Positions 12,201-25,616 of a DNA stretch of 64,000 nt are shown one piece after another. Positions within the stretch are counted from its first letter, which is position 1. Every line of letters begins with the position of its first letter. This DNA is from Scortum barcoo (taxonomy: Eukaryota > Chordata > Actinopteri > Centrarchiformes > Terapontidae): contig CM041531.1 of assembly GCA_023238725.1 (NCBI GenBank), positions 24,096,143-24,160,142 on the forward strand, in the 5' to 3' direction. The translations under genes and the position numbers were made by a program. Below the pieces are notes generated by a model. That model was not told the DNA's origin. It did no database searches and saw only the letters and a program-made list of their open reading frames with translations.

Positions 12201-15200
12201 CTGTCAATTGACTAATTTATTAATTGTGTTTCAGCTCACCTTTTTAATAATCTGTGCTCTTCAAGTCTCTTTAGACTGTGACTCCTTGATGGACTGTGGT
12301 AGTTTCTATGCATGTGTGGTTTACAGACTACTGTGTGTTATGAAAAAATGCAGACACAGCATTAGATATTAATCATCTATTTTCACCTTTACAGTTATCA
12401 TTTTGTTTTTTTGGGTCTTCTAGTTCTTCTGGTAATGTTTTGTTGCATCTTCTGAGCTTGGTTTATTTATTTTTCTCTTGTGAGGTTGGGGTGATCGACT
12501 TCTCCATGTACTTGAAGAATGACATTGATGATTACAGAAGTGAGGAGAGGTACGACCTATTATTGTCTCTTCACTTTGTTTAATGCACTGTGTCTCTGTG
12601 CACATAATGCAATGTGACACTGAGCTCTTATGTCTGTTTCCATGACAACAGGAATAGTCAGATAGCATCCATCTTGGATCAGAAGAACTATGTCGAGGAA
12701 CTGAACCGACAACTCAAGTAAGACATTTGTTTTTTTATTGAAAACAGACCTCGGTGCTGGGTTTTCCCCCAGAAATCCTGGAGTTGAAGGTGTTATGAAC
12801 TTCAAAGAAAAATGTCAGGGAATGGAAGTCCCATGTTTGAAATGTTGTGTGTTTTGTACCTAAAGAGTTGCTGTTTGAGAGAGGCATTGTACCTTAAGTT
12901 TACCTGACATTTGGCTTAACATCTGTTGACTGTGATGTTTTCAGCAGTGTTACAGTGCACTGAATCAAAGGCAGAGGGCTGATTGTACGCTGAAAAAGGT
13001 CCACTGTTCAATCAGTAAATGTTTAACCAGTGTGGTTGAAGTACAACTGTGTCCCATCTGTCCCCACAATGACTCATCGAAGAACAGACTTTCAGTCACA
13101 TTTCCTCTTTCAGTTTTTGTATTTCTCACAAGCCATTTAAAGAACTCAGATTGGATCTGCTGCTTGATTTATAGCTTTTGTGTTTTTTTGTTTCCTTTAC
13201 GTTTTGCAGCTGTGTTTGTGCTAACAGCTTGTTCATGAAATGGGAAGGTTATTGTAAACAACCTTGACTGTGTGACATGATATTAACTAACATTGTCATG
13301 AGCCGCCCCTGAACATAAGCTAGTACAACGCTAGTACTACTACGTCAGTGCTGTGGCTATTAAAAGCCAGACTCAGGCGTCAGTCTGTGGTGAGACGGTT
13401 CACCCCACTGAACACTGAATCACATCAAACCCCATAAACAAAAACTTTTAAGTTTTACATTTTAAATCCTCAGCTGTGAATTGTGACAAAACTACTACAG
13501 TGCTGTTTCCATAACCTGAAAGTTGCTGACACATTAAATTCAGTAAGACTTAAAATAACCAGATGTTGATGATCATTTCTGTGTTTGTATGTCCAGTTCC
13601 ACAGTTCACGGTCTTCAGGGCAGAGTAGACTCACTAGAGAAGTCCAACTCTAAACTCATAGAGGAGGTAAGACCCACGCTCAAAATCTCTTCAGATTAGG
13701 TTTAAGATAATGATGAAAGTCAGCGCTTTAACTTTAACAGAGTTTAAGTGCACATCTCTATATCATTTTTGAAGTGCTTTTGGTACTAGCACTTGGTACT
13801 AGTCATTAAAGGATTTAAATTAGGATCCGTCTTCTTTGTCTGTTTCATAGAAAACAATGCCTGTTACATGTTGAGTAATCACAGAATCTGATGTGATAAT
13901 GTAATATGTAGTAAGTCTGTGTGGATGAAATTGGCGTTGGTGTGAGCATTATTGTCAAACTGTTCTCATTAATTACAGTTATTCTGTTTTTGTGTGTGCA
14001 GTTAGCCATAGCCAAGAACAACATCATCAAACTGCAGGAAGAAAACCAGCAGCTTAGGAGTGAAAACAGCCTCATTCTGCTGAAGGCACAACAACAATTA
14101 GAGGTACACAGTCACACATAAGAAGCATTCGCACTTTTACTTTTGGTCTAACTAGTATTCCAACAATCCTTACTACTCTGACGACAAACTAGTCACACTG
14201 ACACCTGATATAGCTGATATGTGCTTCCTGTCTGTGTTTTTCATCTAGGTAACCCAAGGTGATGTGTCAGTGGAGAGATAGATACATACAAACAGTCACG
14301 TCAGGGTTTGGATGAGATGTACAACGAGGCTCGAAGGCAGCTGAAGGAGGAGTGTCAGCTCAGACAGGTCAGACTGTGACTGCTTGTGTGCGTGTAATAC
14401 ACATGCTGACATTGTAGTGGCACATGATATACATGTATGTGGTTTATTTTCAGGATGTGGAGAATGAGTTGGTAGTCCAGGTGTCGATGAAACAGGAAAT
14501 GGAGCTGGCCATGAAACTTCTAGAAAAAGACATTCATGAAAAACAGGTTAGCATACATTTTCACACTGACTTTTTCTGAGTTATTTACAAAAGGTTTCAA
14601 AATCTGAGGTGGACAAAGGGTGCACAAGACAAGACTTAGACAAAAACAAAGGAAAGGCATTTTACTGACAGCATTATTTAGTGTGACTTATAATAAATAC
14701 ACACAAAAAAATCACAAAACCTACAGATTCAACAATCTTTAAAGAGATATAGGTCAATCTATTAATTAGGAGAATTTAGGGAAATTGTTAACAGTGATGC
14801 AGAAACTATGAAAAAAATTGAGAGATCTCTTCAAACACAAACAGTTAAATGAAGATGCTAAGAATGATGTGGATGCTCCTCAGACATGGTGTCATCACAA
14901 AGAGGGAGCACCTGACAACACTATCTAAAAATATAACAGCAGCCTGTACTTGCTCACGTGGAGCAGTGATACCTCGCCAGTTCCTGTACCCGTCTCTCTG
15001 GCAGCCCTGCCACTGTCGGGCCTCTCAGCACCAACATGTGAACTCTGCTATATAAACACCACTGGCTGACATTTGTCGCCAAGCCGTGAGATGCAGCAGC
15101 TGCCATGGCAGCAGCATCATTGCACCTTTTTTAAGGTGGCTGCTAGGATCATTACCGACAAAATCATTTGAATCAGCTGTCTGACTGGAGACTATGCATC

Positions 15201-18200
15201 ATTATTGCAAAGGACTACGAGGCATGTGACATGGGTATTTGTATCATGCTCATACAGTTGATGCTGAATATATTTCTGCTCACCGACAGGTAGTTCTTAG
15301 CTTGAAATGTGACATAATATGCACATTAATATCACAAAGCTCCAAAACTAGCCAGTGATTATAATTGTGTATGTAGTTCAGAGTTTAGTCTTGTACAGGC
15401 CCCAGTGAATAAATGATTATGTAGAAGAATAGATACATAGATACCAATAAAATTATGAATGAAATATAATGAATGAAGCCTGTATTATTGCAGTGAAACA
15501 GCTGTAACAAACTAGAAGCAGTTATATGATGGTGTGAACAGAACTGTCAGTACAGGATCAGGGCACAACTGAAGTCTTTGTTTCCTCAACAGGACACACT
15601 GATCGGACTGAGACATCAACTGGATGAAGTCAAAGCCATCAATGTTGAAATGTACCAGAAGATGCAGGTACAAACACGCACACACCCACACACACACACC
15701 CTTAACATTGTCACACTCCATTTAGCACATATACTGTGATTATTACTCTTGTGTATGACAGCCAGTAATTCTCATTTGTCAGTCATCCGACGACGAGATG
15801 AAGAAGAAGAACAACATGATCAGTCGTCTGGAGGAGAAGACCAATCAGATCACTGCCACCATGAAGCAGCTGGAGCAAAGGTGAGATACACGGCCTGTAA
15901 AGTCCCAGCACACACTAACCAAGAGCAAGAAAATCACTTTGTCCCACGCGTCTCCTCAGTCCTTCGTCAATATAAACCAGATTTTCTGCAGTTCTGTTAA
16001 AACCTCTGAACTGCAGTCTTTGATGTACAGAAACATATAATGCATGCATAAATCCCTCCTTAGTGAAGTAAGCTTCATGATACCTTTTAACAGATTATTT
16101 ATTATAAAATATTAATAAGAAGGAAAGGACTAGTCCTTCTGTTAAAAAAAAAAGAATTGAACTAAGAATATACTGTGAGAAATGGATGTTATTCATAGTA
16201 ATTATTTAAAATACCATATTTATTAAGAGTTCTGCAGGATCTATTTTGAAGCTATGCAGAAGAGAACTGAGAGAAAACATGGGAGGAAATGGTTTGAGTC
16301 TTCTTCCTCGTCACCGTTACAGGGTTTCCCCGAGGAAATTGGTTAGAGGCTAATAGTCCTTGTTTCCTCCTAACAGGTTTATTTCTCTTGTCTGTTTTAA
16401 AACAGCATAAAACCTTATAAACAGAAGTGATGTGATGAGTGCTTTATACCTGACCAGTGTGAGATGGGATTGAGAAAGCTCACACTTTTCTGATCTATGC
16501 AGTTAATAGATGGCAGTCTAAACCATAGCTGCAGTTATCAAATTCCCTTTGTTATGTGAAACAGTGCCCCCATCTTTTAAGATGTCTGTTGTTTTTTTTC
16601 TCTCCAATATAGAGTATTAATTCCTTTAAACTAGAGTGTTACTGTCCAGTGAAAACCATTTCCAAAATGTCAGATATTTTGGGAAACATGAAAACTGTCA
16701 TGTTTTAGCTTCTTCCTGATACAAAAGTAGAACAATTTGAGAGACAGTAAGAATTTGTGTTTGCCCTAAATATTTAATTTTCTGTAGGTCACAATTTCAG
16801 TGTGCTTAAAATAAAAACCACCTCCACCCACATCATAACAACATGGAAAATGAATACATCTATGAAATAAAACATTAACCTTCATAGAAAAAGAGCAGAA
16901 TGACTCTTTCACACAGCAAATGCCAAACTCTTATATCGAATGCTATTGTTTAGCCCATTATCTACTTACTAAAGTGATTATAAGATGAGATGGATTTATT
17001 AAACAGTTTCCTCGGAGAAACCCTGCAGTTCTTAATTTACCACCTCTAATAAATGACACAGCTGATATTTTCATGCATGTCCTGTTGGTCACTACTGCAC
17101 CACACTCTGCGTATAATGCCTCTGTACCTGCATCAGCCATTATGAGACCCGCTGGTTCATTGATGCCTCATGATCCCTCCTCACCCCACCGTTTACCAGT
17201 CAACTCGGCCCATCCCTCCCCTCTCCTCTCCTATTGGTTTAAATCTTCCATCCTATTTGTGATTGGTTGTGATTGTTTTTTGCTGCACTAAAGGTTGACG
17301 TAGGCTTGCAGGATGCAGACCCCGGTTACAGTTTTATGTCACACTTGAGGAAGTTGAACTTGTTCTGATCAGCGCCACTGTTTCAAGTCAAATAATTTAC
17401 CATAAATTTCCACCTTAGAATCTAAAATGTTGTTGTAGGTGCTTTCCAGGTTTAAAACTCTTGTGTTGACAGTATAGTTCTGTGCACACTTCACACTTTT
17501 TGTCTGCTCTAGTTGTATCCATCTATCTGTCCACATTACCACCCCCTGCTTCTCCTTCCCACCTCTTCTCATTACTCATATGCTTACTGTGGAGGAAAGT
17601 TGATCCAGACTGAGCAAATCTGACGAAAGTGGGAAGCAGGCAGCCTGAAATCAGATTTCTGTGTTTTAATGCCTTTTTATTTACACTTACTGCTGTGCTT
17701 GTGATGTTAAAAGTCACTTAAGGTGTTCAGTGTAACCGGGGCCACGTAGAATACTGATGTATTGACATCCTTTCCTTTCTTCCTTCCTTCCTTTCCTTCC
17801 TCCTCCTTTCCTCCTTTCTGTTCGTCTCTTTTAAATCATCCATCCATCCATTTTGCTCCCTTGAAACCTCCATGTGTCATTTTTTCCCCCCTGATTTTAT
17901 CCCTGCTCCTCTGTGCAGTGATAAGGATCTGCTAAGTCAGACCAGAACGCTTGCTATGTCATTTGTTAAGTGTGCCAGCACCGACACAGAGCACCAGTAC
18001 AAGCTAGTCAAGGACATCTCCTTCTGAGGACAGCACATATGCCCACACACGCAGACACACGATTGCTTATGACTGAGTGAATAAATGGACTTAACTTAAA
18101 GGAACGTTCCCATTTTTCTTGCACACAATATTTGGATGGTTTTATGGCCCGAGCGCAGCCACAGAATCAGGTGAAACTGGACTGAAACGTCATCAGCAGA

Positions 18201-21200
18201 GTGCTGGGATTCACAGAGACCACTGCAACATGTTTCATCATCTTAAGTTTAATCTTCCTCAGGCAACTTTACTGGGTTTGTGCTTAACAAACATAGATTT
18301 CCTCTGAATGTCCTGATTCAGCTGGTCAGAGAAGTGACTGAATATTACATCAGTTATACTTTAATACATTCTAAAGAAACATTTTCCATTAATGATACTC
18401 TACTTAGTTTATCTATTCACTCACATGCTCAGTCATACACACACACACACACACATGCATGCACACATATGCACATGCACACACATACATATGCTACTAC
18501 TACTACTTTTCCTGTCTCCAATAGTCAGTTTATATGCAGTAACACTGACAGTAAGATAGTCGACTTACGGGCTCTCAGATGTAATAATAGGGTCGTTGTT
18601 ATTGTCCACATTGAGTTAGAATGAGTATAGTGGGCTTTCCTGTATCCAGCTGTTTATCTGGTGACACCCAGAGCCACTGGTTCACAGAGTTGAGTCACTG
18701 TAGTGTTTTGGGACTGCATGAAAATTGGGAGAAAAATGGGGTGAGATACATACTCTGTTTCACTTTACAAGATCTCTTCTGGTGTTATTAATGTTGACAA
18801 AAAAACTGAAAAACACCATCCTCACAATGTGTTGTGAAATTTAGATAGTCCAGTTAAATTAACCATTAATAACTAAAAGTGGATGTGAGAGTTGTTGATT
18901 TAAACCTAAATATGTTAATGGGATATGGGTCACATAGCTACCAAATTGCACAATAGAAGGGGAATAAAAAGTTGCAAAAATGATGGCAAACAAAATGATG
19001 CTGTCACTGTCACCTTATGTGACACTTTTTTACTTTACTGTAGTTCTGCTTTCTGTGAAGATGTAGCTTGAAGCGAGAGCGAGAGCTGCTGTAGTGAGAA
19101 ATGACACTCTCTGGAGAGATAAAAGTTCAATCAGTAATTCTCATACAGTCCCTCAGTGGCACCCATGTTGGCTCTGCAGAGATTGTTGAGTAACTCTTTG
19201 AGTCTGTGCTTGGCTTTCTTTTCACCGTGTTGCAGCCGACACTGTTTGGGTCTGAAGCATGAGAAGGAAAATAAACGACCCAGACCGCCCAGACAAACTG
19301 TTTCATCACAGTCAGTTGGCGGCTCTCTACAGATGTTTGGTCAGACGGGAGATTGCGCCCTCCTACTTTTAATGTGTTGCCACTTTGCTCTGCATGCATT
19401 GCTTCTCCTGACCTGCTTCTGACTGGCTGTGACAACCCTTGCTGTGTCTGAAATCAGTCCCACACTGCTGTCTGTTACACGCATTCAGTAGGGTACTCTG
19501 TAGTGAGCAGAAAATCAAGACTTCTGACTCTTACAAACAATCGTCATTTGACAGGTTGCATTATAAATTTGACTAATTACATTGTGGGATTATTAGCAGA
19601 AAGTAGAGTACATGCCATACTACTTTTATTCCAATGTTTGGATTTCTAAGCGCACTTTATAGTGTATGAATGTACACACTAAAAATTCAGACACTTAAAT
19701 GAAATGGGGGGGCAATATAAAGGGAGTTACTTCAGACACAGCCCGTCTCCTTCTTGCTCTTCATCCTTGTGAAGATTCCCCTAAACTGAAAACTCTAAGG
19801 CAGCTTTAGCTCCATTCACATGCTTCGTCTCTGCAGACAGACCTGAGCCATGAGTAAAGAATTATAGTTACACAGCTGTAAACCTCTGGAGCTTCTGTCA
19901 GGGGAGCTTGAACGTGTCGTCGTGTCTTGCCGTGGCATATTTATTGACTTTTGTGACAGATCGGAAAGTAATCATTCTGCCCATTCTAACTCTGTGTTCA
20001 TAGTACTGTAACTCCTCTCAGTTTGTAGAAAAATAATCACTCAGTACAACTGTCTTTTACCACCGTGATCAATAAAGTTAGATGTTTTGAAAGCGTTGGG
20101 TGTGGTTTGATTTTTTTGGCTGCGTTCTGACAGGTTGACATTGGAACATCTGTTATGAGATTTCAAGGCGTAATAAAGCTGTAAGTCAACATTTGCTGTA
20201 TGTCAGGATGTTGCAGGATTATGCGAGTGTCTGTGATGGCTCCACAAGATCTTTATTAAAGTCCTCATACTGTAAAAAAACATGCCACGAATGTTTCCTC
20301 CCTGTGCAATGTTAGATGAAAAGCAGTGAAATGGGCAACATGGTGATGCTGCACTCCAGTTCAGTCTGTCTGAGTGCACTAAGATGCTGCATTCAGTTTG
20401 CTATCCTCTGTTTTTTTTTCTTTTCTTTTTTTTTTTTTTCTTGTCCACTCAGCTGTTGCTTTAAGGCATTTTTCCCTTATTTTTTTAATTTTGACTCATC
20501 ATCCCCTCTGTATTCCTCACTTCTGTTTTGAACCCCCACAATTCAACTTTTCAGTTTCACTCTCTGGTGTTGTAACAGAGCAAATTACAATGCCACCTTT
20601 CACCCCGACCTTCTTCATCTACCCTCAGCCACCCTTCCTTCGTGTTCCCACCCAGAAACCTCAGTCCCTAACCTCCCTCCTTGCCCGTCATTCTCCTTCC
20701 CGTCTCCCTCTGTTCTTTTCTCCCCTTCCCCTCACCGCCCCACCCTGCCCCCCCAGTTTTTTCTCTCCATGGTCCTGAGTTTGTCCCTGGTTATAATGGT
20801 GCAGATTACAGGAGGCAGAGAGGCACCGCACCTCGGCCGAGGAGGGAACCAGACGCTTCAAGTTGGACTTTGCCAACAAGGCCGACAGCCTGCAGCGGCA
20901 GATTGAAAACAGAGAACGGCAACTGTAAGCAAAACCCTCTCCAAACAGACTGGTAGAATCATACACACACACACACACACACACATAAACAATCTAGAGA
21001 GGAGCTCAGAGAGAAACAGTGTACTATTCACACCATAAGCTGTGTGGTGTGTAAGTCAGCTGCTGGTGTTACTGATTTTCTCCCTTGAATTGAAACTGTC
21101 TTATCCCTCATAGATGAATAAAGTATCTATCCACCTGTTAAATTCATGAAATAAATCACAATTCAACCAGGTTAAAGCATCGAAAATCCGCCTTAATTAA

Positions 21201-21279
21201 TTTCTCAGGAGACTGTGGACAGTTCTCCAGTGTGACTTTAAAAAGTGAGAAAAAAATGTAAAAGATGTACAACCCAGTG

Positions 21280-21313
<34 letters not shown>

Positions 21314-23046
21314 TAACCTGTCACTGAGTATATCCCTTTCTCTGTTTGTCATCTTTATTTTTTATTGCTGTCGTATGAATGTGTTCCTGTAGCCAGCAGC
21401 TGGAGACGGACCTGAAGATAGAGAGGGAGTGGAGGCAGACGTTACAGAATGATCTGGACAGAGAGAGGGACACCGTGTCTCAGCTCAGCACAGAGGCTCT
21501 GCAGATCAACGGGCTGAAAAAGGTAAGAAGATAGAAATAAACGTACCCACCGTGTGTTTTACTACATGTATATGACTTTGTGTGTGTTACTTAACATTTC
21601 CAGAGTGTGATACATGTCCTGCTGTGTGTGCATTTTTGTGTTTTTTTTATTTTTCCAGGAGTTCCATCGTCTGCAGGATGAAAACATTCAGCTGAAGAGC
21701 ATCTGTGAGGACCAAGAACAGGCTCTCGAGGAACTGGGATCCAAACTAAGCGAGTATGTACAGTATGCTGCAATTAAAAGGAATTTTTTTAATTTATTTA
21801 TTCAGTCAGTCAGTCAGTCAGTCAGAAGGGAGGAGAAAAAAGAAAAAACTTTCTGTCCTGTCGTGGTTCTTTCCCTTACATGGTTTTATTCTTTTTGTCA
21901 TCAGATCCAAAATGAAGATTGAGGATATTAAAGAAGCCAACAAAGCTCTTCAGGTAAAGTAACAGAGATAACAGCAGCATCCAAACCATCTCCATCACTA
22001 TGACGATAAGTTAAGTAAGATATTACAGATATTCACAGCTCTGTGCCTTTAAGTGAAGTTAAGTGTCACTAATAAGGCTGATTTAGGCTCAGTGAAGGAT
22101 GTTGTGTTAAGTACATAAGAAAAACTTTATTAAATGGCACTTTTTAAAACAAATGTTACTGTGTGCTTTACAACAGCAGCAATAAAAAGAAAACACGAGC
22201 ACAAAGCACTTCCAAGAAAATACTTTACCAAATACCACCCCGAACACACCCTTGAAATTACAGAAAGGCCAACCTAAAAAGTGGGTTTTTAAATGTTGTT
22301 TAAAACTGTCAACAGACTCAGCTGATATAATGGGAGGGGGGGCGACTGCTCCAGAGTCAGGATGGCAGGACAACAAAAGAGCGGTCACCTTTGGTGTTTA
22401 GTTTGACCTGCGGTATAACCAATAGATTTTGGTTGCATGACCTAAGTGACCACTCGGCGGTATAAGGCCTGATCTTCACTGCCAGCCAACGCAGTGAGTT
22501 ATTTGAGATCTAAGATCAGTCCTAGTCAGCAGCCTTGCTGCTGCATATTTAACATACATGTTGTAAGCAGAAGATGTTTCAGCTTCACTAATGCAAGTGA
22601 AAAGAGCTTTGCAGCTGTCGAGATGAAGAAAAAGAAGGTGTGAATGATTCACAGTCGGAGGCTGATAATAATAGTCTGATTTTCTTTTCTGAGATTTACT
22701 GTGTCGTGTTGTTTCAGGGGGGTCAGGTTTGGTTGAAGGACAAGGAAGCCAGCCACTGCAAGCTGTGTGAGAAGGAGTTCTCCATCTCAAGACGAAAGGT
22801 CAGAACTGAAATGATGAGAGATAAAAAAAGATTGTGCAACAGCCAACACAGTAATATTTACTTCCTGTGTCTCTAACTTGTTCTTTGTGTCTTCGTCTCC
22901 AGCACCATTGTAGGAACTGTGGGGAGATTTTCTGTAACAGCTGCTCTGACAATGAGCTCCCTCTGCCCGCCTCACCAAAACCAGTCAGAGTCTGTGACAC
23001 CTGCCACGCCCTGCTCCTCCAGCGATGCTCCTCCAATCCAACGTGA
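6278..23046 (+). CDS. rufy2: RUN and FYVE domain-containing protein 2 (19 coding exons, frameshift in exon 10)
   Basis: Endosomal Rab effector family protein. Exons: 6278-6560, 9315-9488, 9684-9801, 10862-10963, 11298-11421, 12485-12549, 12652-12717, 13597-13666, 14002-14103, 14249-14367, 14454-14546, 15593-15667, 15783-15880, 20805-20924, 21393-21522, 21659-21753, 21905-21953, 22718-22798, 22903-23046. All introns are GT-AG and exon phases join correctly. The product would be about 701 aa if exon 10 were in frame: a unique N-terminus (~1-95), RUN domain (~110-285, with ERANLLNMAKLSIKG and EEGAVIVGLLVGLNVID), long coiled coil, then FYVE (~630-698, WLKD, RKHHCRNCG and RVC motifs, which bind PI3P). 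Exon 10 is 119 bases where the family codes 39 residues (117), giving TAG at 14279-14281 inside the coiled coil. rufy2 rather than rufy1 or rufy3 is supported by the hnrnph3/pbld/dna2 neighbours. An ATG at 6284 is an alternative start. Confidence 0.93.
7128..7480 (+). repeat. Teleost interspersed repeat (GCTGCAACTAA family), diverged
   Basis: It starts GGACTGCAAGTAAT and contains ATTAATCCATTCATTTTATT, TATAAAATGTCAGGAAATTG, TTTTGTCCGACTCACGGTCC and ATTTAAGAAGCTGGG, the internal wording of the same interspersed element as copies near 12024 and 52507. It lies in rufy2 intron 1. The outer right end is decayed. Confidence 0.65.
10832..10856. repeat. (TG)n run next to a splice acceptor
   Basis: A TG repeat immediately upstream of the TTTTCCAG acceptor of rufy2 exon 4. 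It stands where the polypyrimidine tract would be, so length variation here might affect splicing. Confidence 0.8.
12024..12226 (+). repeat. Teleost interspersed repeat (GCTGCAACTAA family), diverged
   Basis: It begins TTAGGGCTGCAAGTTATGAA and ends with AAAATAATTGCAGATTATTT and CTGTCAATTGACTAATTTAT, matching the outline of the copies near 7128 and 52507. It lies in rufy2 intron 5. Confidence 0.6.
17919..18027 (+). CDS. rufy2: Alternative terminal exon of rufy2 (FYVE-less isoform)
   Basis: A pyrimidine tract and CAG acceptor at 17916-17918 are followed by an open frame in the phase left by exon 13 (ends 15880, phase 2). It reads SDKDLLSQTRTLAMSF.. and ends at TGA 18025-18027. The start resembles the short C-terminal exon of RUFY3 (SEKDL..), which replaces the FYVE part in the neuronal short form (Singar1). 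Splicing here would give a protein with RUN and coiled coil but no PI3P-binding finger. An AATAAA (18080-18085) lies about 55 bases after the stop, consistent with a terminal exon. Confidence 0.7.
18437..18490. repeat. (CA)n-rich compound microsatellite
   Basis: A run of CA units followed by interrupted CATGCA/CACATA units, in the rufy2 intron between exons 13 and 14, after the alternative terminal exon. Confidence 0.85.
20961..20985. repeat. (CA)n microsatellite
   Basis: A short pure CA run in the intron just after rufy2 exon 14. Confidence 0.85.
21283..21312. repeat. (AAT)n microsatellite
   Basis: About ten uninterrupted AAT units in the intron before rufy2 exon 15. Confidence 0.85.
22100..22640. 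repeat. Teleost interspersed repeat in rufy2 intron 17
   Basis: The segment includes phrases known from a widespread fish repeat: TTTACAACAGCAGCAATAAA, AAGGCCAACCTAAAAAGTGG, CAACAGACTCAGCTGA, CTCCAGAGTCAGGATGG and AAGGCCTGATCTTCACTGCC. Many teleost genomes carry dispersed copies. I cannot assign the superfamily from sequence alone. It ends about 80 bases before the exon coding the first half of the FYVE finger. Confidence 0.55.
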
Positions 23047-25616
23047 GGGAGCCCTTCACTGCTGACGCAACCGCTTCAAACAATCTGAGCTCAGACTTGT
23101 AACCCCCCACCCTCCAGTAGTCATCTCCCAACGTACCCCAACAGTGTTTGCTGCTAGAAAAACAGACCCTGTGCATGAACATTTAGTACATTCAATTAGT
23201 CTTAATTTACAGTCTGAAAAAGTCCCTCATGGATTGAATGAGGGACGCCTGCATCGTTCTTCAGTCTTTGTTTGATGTCACTACTTTCTTTGCAGGCGCT
23301 TTGCAGTATAAAACTACTTCTCTTGTAATCAAGACACGGAGGACGCAATCAGTCTACATGGGCCCAAATGTCTTACTTGATAACAGACAAGTTGGAAATT
23401 GAAGGAGTGAGAATCCTTGTTCTGTTTTAGTATCAAAAGCAATCATGACTACGAATGAATGATCGAACGATCTCTTCTAAAGATACATCGATGACCTTGA
23501 CAGAGGGAGTCATGAAAAGTGGGAACTGTCAATCCAGGCGTTAAACTGGCTCGGGGAGCTTGCAGGAACTCGATATATGCTCAGTGAAATTCAACAAAGT
23601 AAAAACATAATGAAGGAAACATTTTCAAACTCCCGCAGTAAAGATCATGGTTCAGGGTGCAGCAGGAGCAAACAGCTGGACTGTTTCATCTGCTGAAGTT
23701 GTCAGGAAGCTCTTAAACATCAATCCTTCCAGCACCCTGTCTGGCCGGTGGTCACATTCAAACCAAACCATCTCAAAAAGACACAGCAGGTGTAAATATA
23801 TAGAGGCGGCCTGCCTGTAGCCCTGCAGCTATGCTGCCTGCACAGACATACCCTAAAGTTCAGCAGAGAGAGGAGAGGTCAGGCATGAAAAGAGGAACAA
23901 CTTAACAATAAACTGAGAGTGAAACTGCACTGTGAGAGTTGCTGCGGCTACATGTAGATTTGTTTCTGAAGAGGTCTCATGCTGTACTGCATCATTATAA
24001 CTTTTGTATCAAGCCTCAAACTGAACACAGTGAGAGTATAGCCAAACAGATGAGATTCTATAATTTATAAACTTTATAAACTGTGTTTCTGTTTAGTTGG
24101 CTGTGAGAAGGTCACTGTGCCACAAAATAAAACAGGAGAATGAGTACAGGATGAAAAAGGGCTGCTGGTCACATCTGTCGTCTCGGCAGACATTTGCTCT
24201 GCTGACACTGAGCAGATCAGTTCCCTGTGGGGCTGCGGCTCTTCGGAGGAACTGAAAATATTTTTTTCCTTAACGATACTGGGCTGATGTGTTTTGTGCC
24301 TGTGTAAATGCAACAACTATTAACCACGTGTGCTTCTCATGTTGCCAAAATGAGCCCTGTATTTCTACAGAGAATGTCTGTAGAGAGAATCTGAGATGCC
24401 TCAAAGTAGCAACACTAGCCTATACTAGCCAAGAAGGAGCCTCTATTAAAGGCACATTCCTCTGTTTTATTTTTTTGGAGACACTAATGCAGTGGATTCT
24501 ACTGAAAGGACCAAGAGGAGCACCAGATTATCATCTCTTGTGATTTAAATTGGTGTCAATCTGTCGAACTGGCTCTACTGCTGATGAACCACTGACAGCT
24601 AGCTCACCACATGACCACTTCACTGACCAAGTTAGTGGTTTTATAAGAACAGATTTCAGTGTTACACACTTTATCCACAAAGTATGTCTGATCACATGCC
24701 AACCCTACTACCCTACAATATACTAACAGTATATTGCTTGTATTATAGTTTAATTTGAGAGTATTTATATTTGATTTTGAGTTTTATGCACATTGATTTT
24801 ACTTTTAGAAGTCAGGGGAACGTGTTTGAGCTTTCTCTGTTGACTTGAAGTTGGTTTGCGAATGGAGACTTTATAGAAGAACCACATTTTCCTGCTGCTC
24901 CAGCCCTGAGAGAGAAGGTGTGAAACTCTAAAGCATTTTCTTCCTTTTTAAAATTAAAATCAGGATTTCAACATGTTTATGTTGTCAAACTAACGCTGAT
25001 GGCTGTAAAGTATGTGGCCATGAGTGACTGACGGGTTATGATACGAGCTCCACTGCACATTCTGGTTTTGTACTTAAAAAAATGTTTACAACCTGTAACT
25101 TTTCAAGAACTGGAAGTATTCATTCCCACAAATAGATAAGGCAGGCCTGGGTTCAGTTCAAGAAGTGTTTTTCTTATTGTTTCAAATATTTAAAAACTCA
25201 CCATATCATCACGTTTAAGCACTATAGTGTTTCTGAACTGCGCCCAGGCCTGAAAGGTTTTTGTACAGTGTCAATCTTATAGATCTCCCAGTTTTCAATG
25301 GGAACATTGTACAGTGCTGATATCACTGTATGTTGTATATGCACCATGTTGATAATCACTGTGGCCCTTTAGCTTACTAAATCCTGCCAGTTTAATATTA
25401 ACTATTGCCAACAATATGTTGCCTTGACTGTGTAGCAGTTTCTGATTAAATCAAGTTAAAACAGAATCCTCCATGTTGTTTACTTTCATTTTAATGTAAT
25501 TAATGTTAATTTTTCTGTTAGCACTTACTGGTGTTGCACTGTTGGGTCCTTCTCTGGCAGAAATTAGCTAACTCAGATCTAATTAGGATCCACAACTGAA
25601 ACACACACACATAATG
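23047..25616 (+). other. rufy2 3' UTR and intergenic DNA
   Basis: Non-coding sequence after the rufy2 stop. Possible polyadenylation signals are AATAAA at 23907-23912 and at 24126-24131. No other gene is seen before the transposon at 25617. Confidence 0.5.

Noticed and set aside
14249..14281. Alternative acceptor inside rufy2 exon 10 that would avoid the stop
   Set aside because: The only AG restoring the frame (at 14276-14277, in GAGAG) has no pyrimidine tract before it, while the acceptor at 14248 is strong and the codons after it match the family.
20398..20778. 126-codon proline- and phenylalanine-rich open frame upstream of rufy2 exon 14
   Set aside because: It is the long pyrimidine-rich intron sequence before the exon 14 acceptor and has no independent start context or homology.
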